64,000 bases of DNA from the NCBI GenBank assembly GCA_965224045.1, contig CBDCYD010000005.1:558001-622000 (forward strand), in the 5' to 3' direction. Shown here piece by piece: positions 62,739 through 64,000 of the stretch. A program made the position numbers and the translations under genes. Source of the stretch: Tectiglobus sp965224045. Its GTDB lineage: Bacteria > Pseudomonadota > Alphaproteobacteria > Rhizobiales > Hyphomicrobiaceae. Positions within the stretch are counted from its first letter, which is position 1. Each line of letters opens with the position of its first letter. The notes beneath the pieces are model-generated. The model was not told the DNA's origin, made no database searches, and saw only the letters and a program-made list of their open reading frames with translations.

Positions 62739-63860
62739 CTAGACCTGCCCATCAAGAAATGCCTCGACCTGCGCCGCCGCGATCTCTCGCGTGACGAACG
62801 CCTCGCCGATACCGCGCACCATGATGAAGGTGAGCTGACCATCGCGGACCTTCTTGTCCTGGCCCATCAGCCGCACGAGTTCCGCGGGGTCTGCCGCCTT
62901 TGGCATCGCAATATCTGAAATGTCCACCGGCAACCCGGCACGCTTCAAATGCGCCGTGACCTGGGCCGCGGTTTGCGGTTTGCACAGGCCAAGCTGCTCG
63001 GACAGGCGAAACGCAAGCCCCATACCGATCGCCACGCCTTCACCATGCAGCAGACGCGAAGAATACCCGGTCCAGGCCTCGAGCGCATGCCCGAAGGTAT
63101 GACCAAGATTGAGCAGCGCCCGGTCACCTTGTTCCGTCTCGTCCCGCGCGACGATTTCCGCCTTCATCTCGATGCTGCGTCTCACGGCATGGCGCAAGGC
63201 ATCAGGATCCTTGGCCAAGATGCTGTCGACGTTGGCATCGAGCCAGTCGTAGAATGACCGGTCACCCAGCAGGCCGTACTTGACGACTTCGGCATACCCG
63301 GCCCGCATCTCCCTTTCCGGCAAGGTCGCGAGTATGTCCGTATCGGCCAGCACCAGGTGCGGCTGATGGAAGGCACCGATCAGGTTCTTGCCCTGCACCG
63401 TATTGATGCCGGTCTTGCCGCCGACCGATGAATCGACCTGCGCCAAAAGGCTCGTCGGGATCTGCACATAGCGCACCCCGCGCCGCACGATGGCACTTGC
63501 AAAGCCGGCGAGATCGCCGATCACGCCGCCGCCGAGCGCAACCACGCAATCGCCCCGTTCGACGCCCGCCCTCAGGATCTCCGCGCAAAGGCTTTCGAGC
63601 TCACCAAAACACTTCGTTGCCTCACCGGCCGGCAGCACGGCTTGCCCGCGCAGCCGGCCGGCCGCGCGAAACGGACCCGTAACGGCATCGAGATGCACCG
63701 CGGCCACGTTTTCATCGGTTACCACGAAGGCTTTGCAATTTTCCCCGAGGCGATCGCCAACATGCTGCGCGGCATTTGCGACCAACCCCCGCCCGACAAG
63801 CACGTCGTAGGATCGGATGCCGAGTTCGACCCGGACGCAAGCACGTTCATTGACCGACAT
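62739..63860 (-). CDS. aroB: 3-dehydroquinate synthase
   Basis: A 373-residue enzyme of the shikimate pathway that makes 3-dehydroquinate from DAHP with NAD and a divalent metal. Marks are VALGGGVIGDLAGFASAIVRRGVRYVQIPTSLLAQVDSSVGGKTGINTVQGKNLIGAFHQP, a Glu and two His for the metal (GYAEVVKYG, NLGHTFGHALE, LLHGEGVAIGM) and the final Lys-containing DKKVRDGQLTFIMV. It follows aroK on the same strand, the usual order. Full length. Confidence 0.97.
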   Translation of the reverse strand: MSVNERACVRVELGIRSYDVLVGRGLVANAAQHVGDRLGENCKAFVVTDENVAAVHLDAVTGPFRAAGRLRGQAVLPAGEATKCFGELESLCAEILRAGVERGDCVVALGGGVIGDLAGFASAIVRRGVRYVQIPTSLLAQVDSSVGGKTGINTVQGKNLIGAFHQPHLVLADTDILATLPEREMRAGYAEVVKYGLLGDRSFYDWLDANVDSILAKDPDALRHAVRRSIEMKAEIVARDETEQGDRALLNLGHTFGHALEAWTGYSSRLLHGEGVAIGMGLAFRLSEQLGLCKPQTAAQVTAHLKRAGLPVDISDIAMPKAADPAELVRLMGQDKKVRDGQLTFIMVRGIGEAFVTREIAAAQVEAFLDGQV

Positions 63861-63913
63861 TCCAAACCAATCCCCGGCCCACCATTCCGCAATGCGGTTT
63901 GATCAAGGGCGTT

Positions 63914-64000
63914 TCATTCTGGAGCGTTCGCAGACAAGTGCCGCCGCAACGCCCGGATTGCCTCACGCACTACAACGTCATGCGAAGCATCGCGACTATC
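63914..64000 (-). CDS. aroK: Shikimate kinase, C-terminal end only
   Basis: The last 28 codons of a gene that enters from the right edge. The peptide DSRDASHDVVVREAIRAL... followed by RRHLSANAPE resembles the C-terminal helix of AroK, where an His and Val-rich segment precedes a final helix. The stop lies 54 bases before the aroB start, and aroK-aroB is a standard operon in alphaproteobacteria. Only this stretch is visible, so the call rests mostly on context. Confidence 0.68.
   Translation of the reverse strand, partial: DSRDASHDVVVREAIRALRRHLSANAPE

Noticed and set aside
1..64000. tRNA, rRNA, CRISPR arrays, insertion sequences, prophage or attachment sites
   Set aside because: Reading by eye showed no cloverleaf gene, no spaced direct repeats, no transposase or integrase, and no inverted-repeat ends. 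A tRNA or short non-coding RNA could still be missed without a search tool.

Overview
The window is GC-rich DNA, packed with genes on both strands, from an alphaproteobacterium that is most likely a member of the Hyphomicrobiales (Rhizobiales). This rests on four things: the rplM-rpsI ... argC ... ctaA-DUF2842 block typical of that order; an NAD-dependent formate dehydrogenase with a NuoE/NuoF fusion subunit like methylotroph Fdh1; a formate-tetrahydrofolate ligase next to oxalate genes; and TadG-type pilus proteins. I saw no rRNA, tRNA, CRISPR array, insertion sequence or phage gene. Two genes are cut by the window edges: an MttB-family methyltransferase on the left and shikimate kinase on the right.

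Layout. (1) 1-9.8 kb: an uncharacterised catabolic neighbourhood with an MttB-like methyltransferase, an MmgE/PrpD protein, an MFS carrier, a homocysteine S-methyltransferase-like protein, a GSA-aminomutase-like class III aminotransferase, an SDR, a thiamine-diphosphate enzyme and an enolase-superfamily enzyme. (2) 9.8-17.3 kb: two paralogous TadG-like pilus proteins interleaved with stand-alone response regulators, then a large hybrid histidine kinase with HAMP, HisKA, HATPase, receiver and Hpt modules. (3) 17.3-31.3 kb: an oxalate/formate module. One minus-strand operon carries a GntR regulator, oxalyl-CoA decarboxylase, formyl-CoA transferase, a formyl-THF hydrolase-like enzyme and formate-THF ligase, closed by a strong terminator. 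A TctC-type binding protein and, divergently, the formate dehydrogenase operon follow. The two control regions share palindromes related to TTGGTATACCAA, probably the GntR operator.

(4) 31.4-34.4 kb: a DevBCA/MacAB-like ABC exporter. (5) 34.7-41 kb: envelope and unknown small proteins. (6) 41.2-47.9 kb: housekeeping genes (L13, S9, TerC-like protein, MAPEG, MltB-like transglycosylase, HAD phosphatase, ArgC, heme A synthase, DUF2842). (7) 47.9-56.8 kb: an exopolysaccharide locus (deacetylase, Wzz-like protein with a degenerate kinase domain, Wza-like lipoprotein, GT4, polyprenyl-phosphate sugar transferase, ligase/polymerase). (8) 56.8-62.6 kb: an acyl-CoA cluster with a PimC/PimD-like dehydrogenase pair, a dienelactone hydrolase-like protein, a 4HBT thioesterase, a LysR regulator and a divergent acyl-CoA dehydrogenase homologue that lacks both possible catalytic bases and looks like 3-sulfinopropionyl-CoA desulfinase. 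(9) 62.7-64 kb: aroK-aroB.

How the genes work together. Oxalate, activated by Frc, is decarboxylated by Oxc to formyl-CoA. Formate released by Frc is either oxidised by the formate dehydrogenase for NADH or enters the folate pool through Fhs. The formyltransferase-fold protein between frc and fhs is the least understood part. The two most interesting leads are that protein and the desulfinase-like gene at 61.4 kb.
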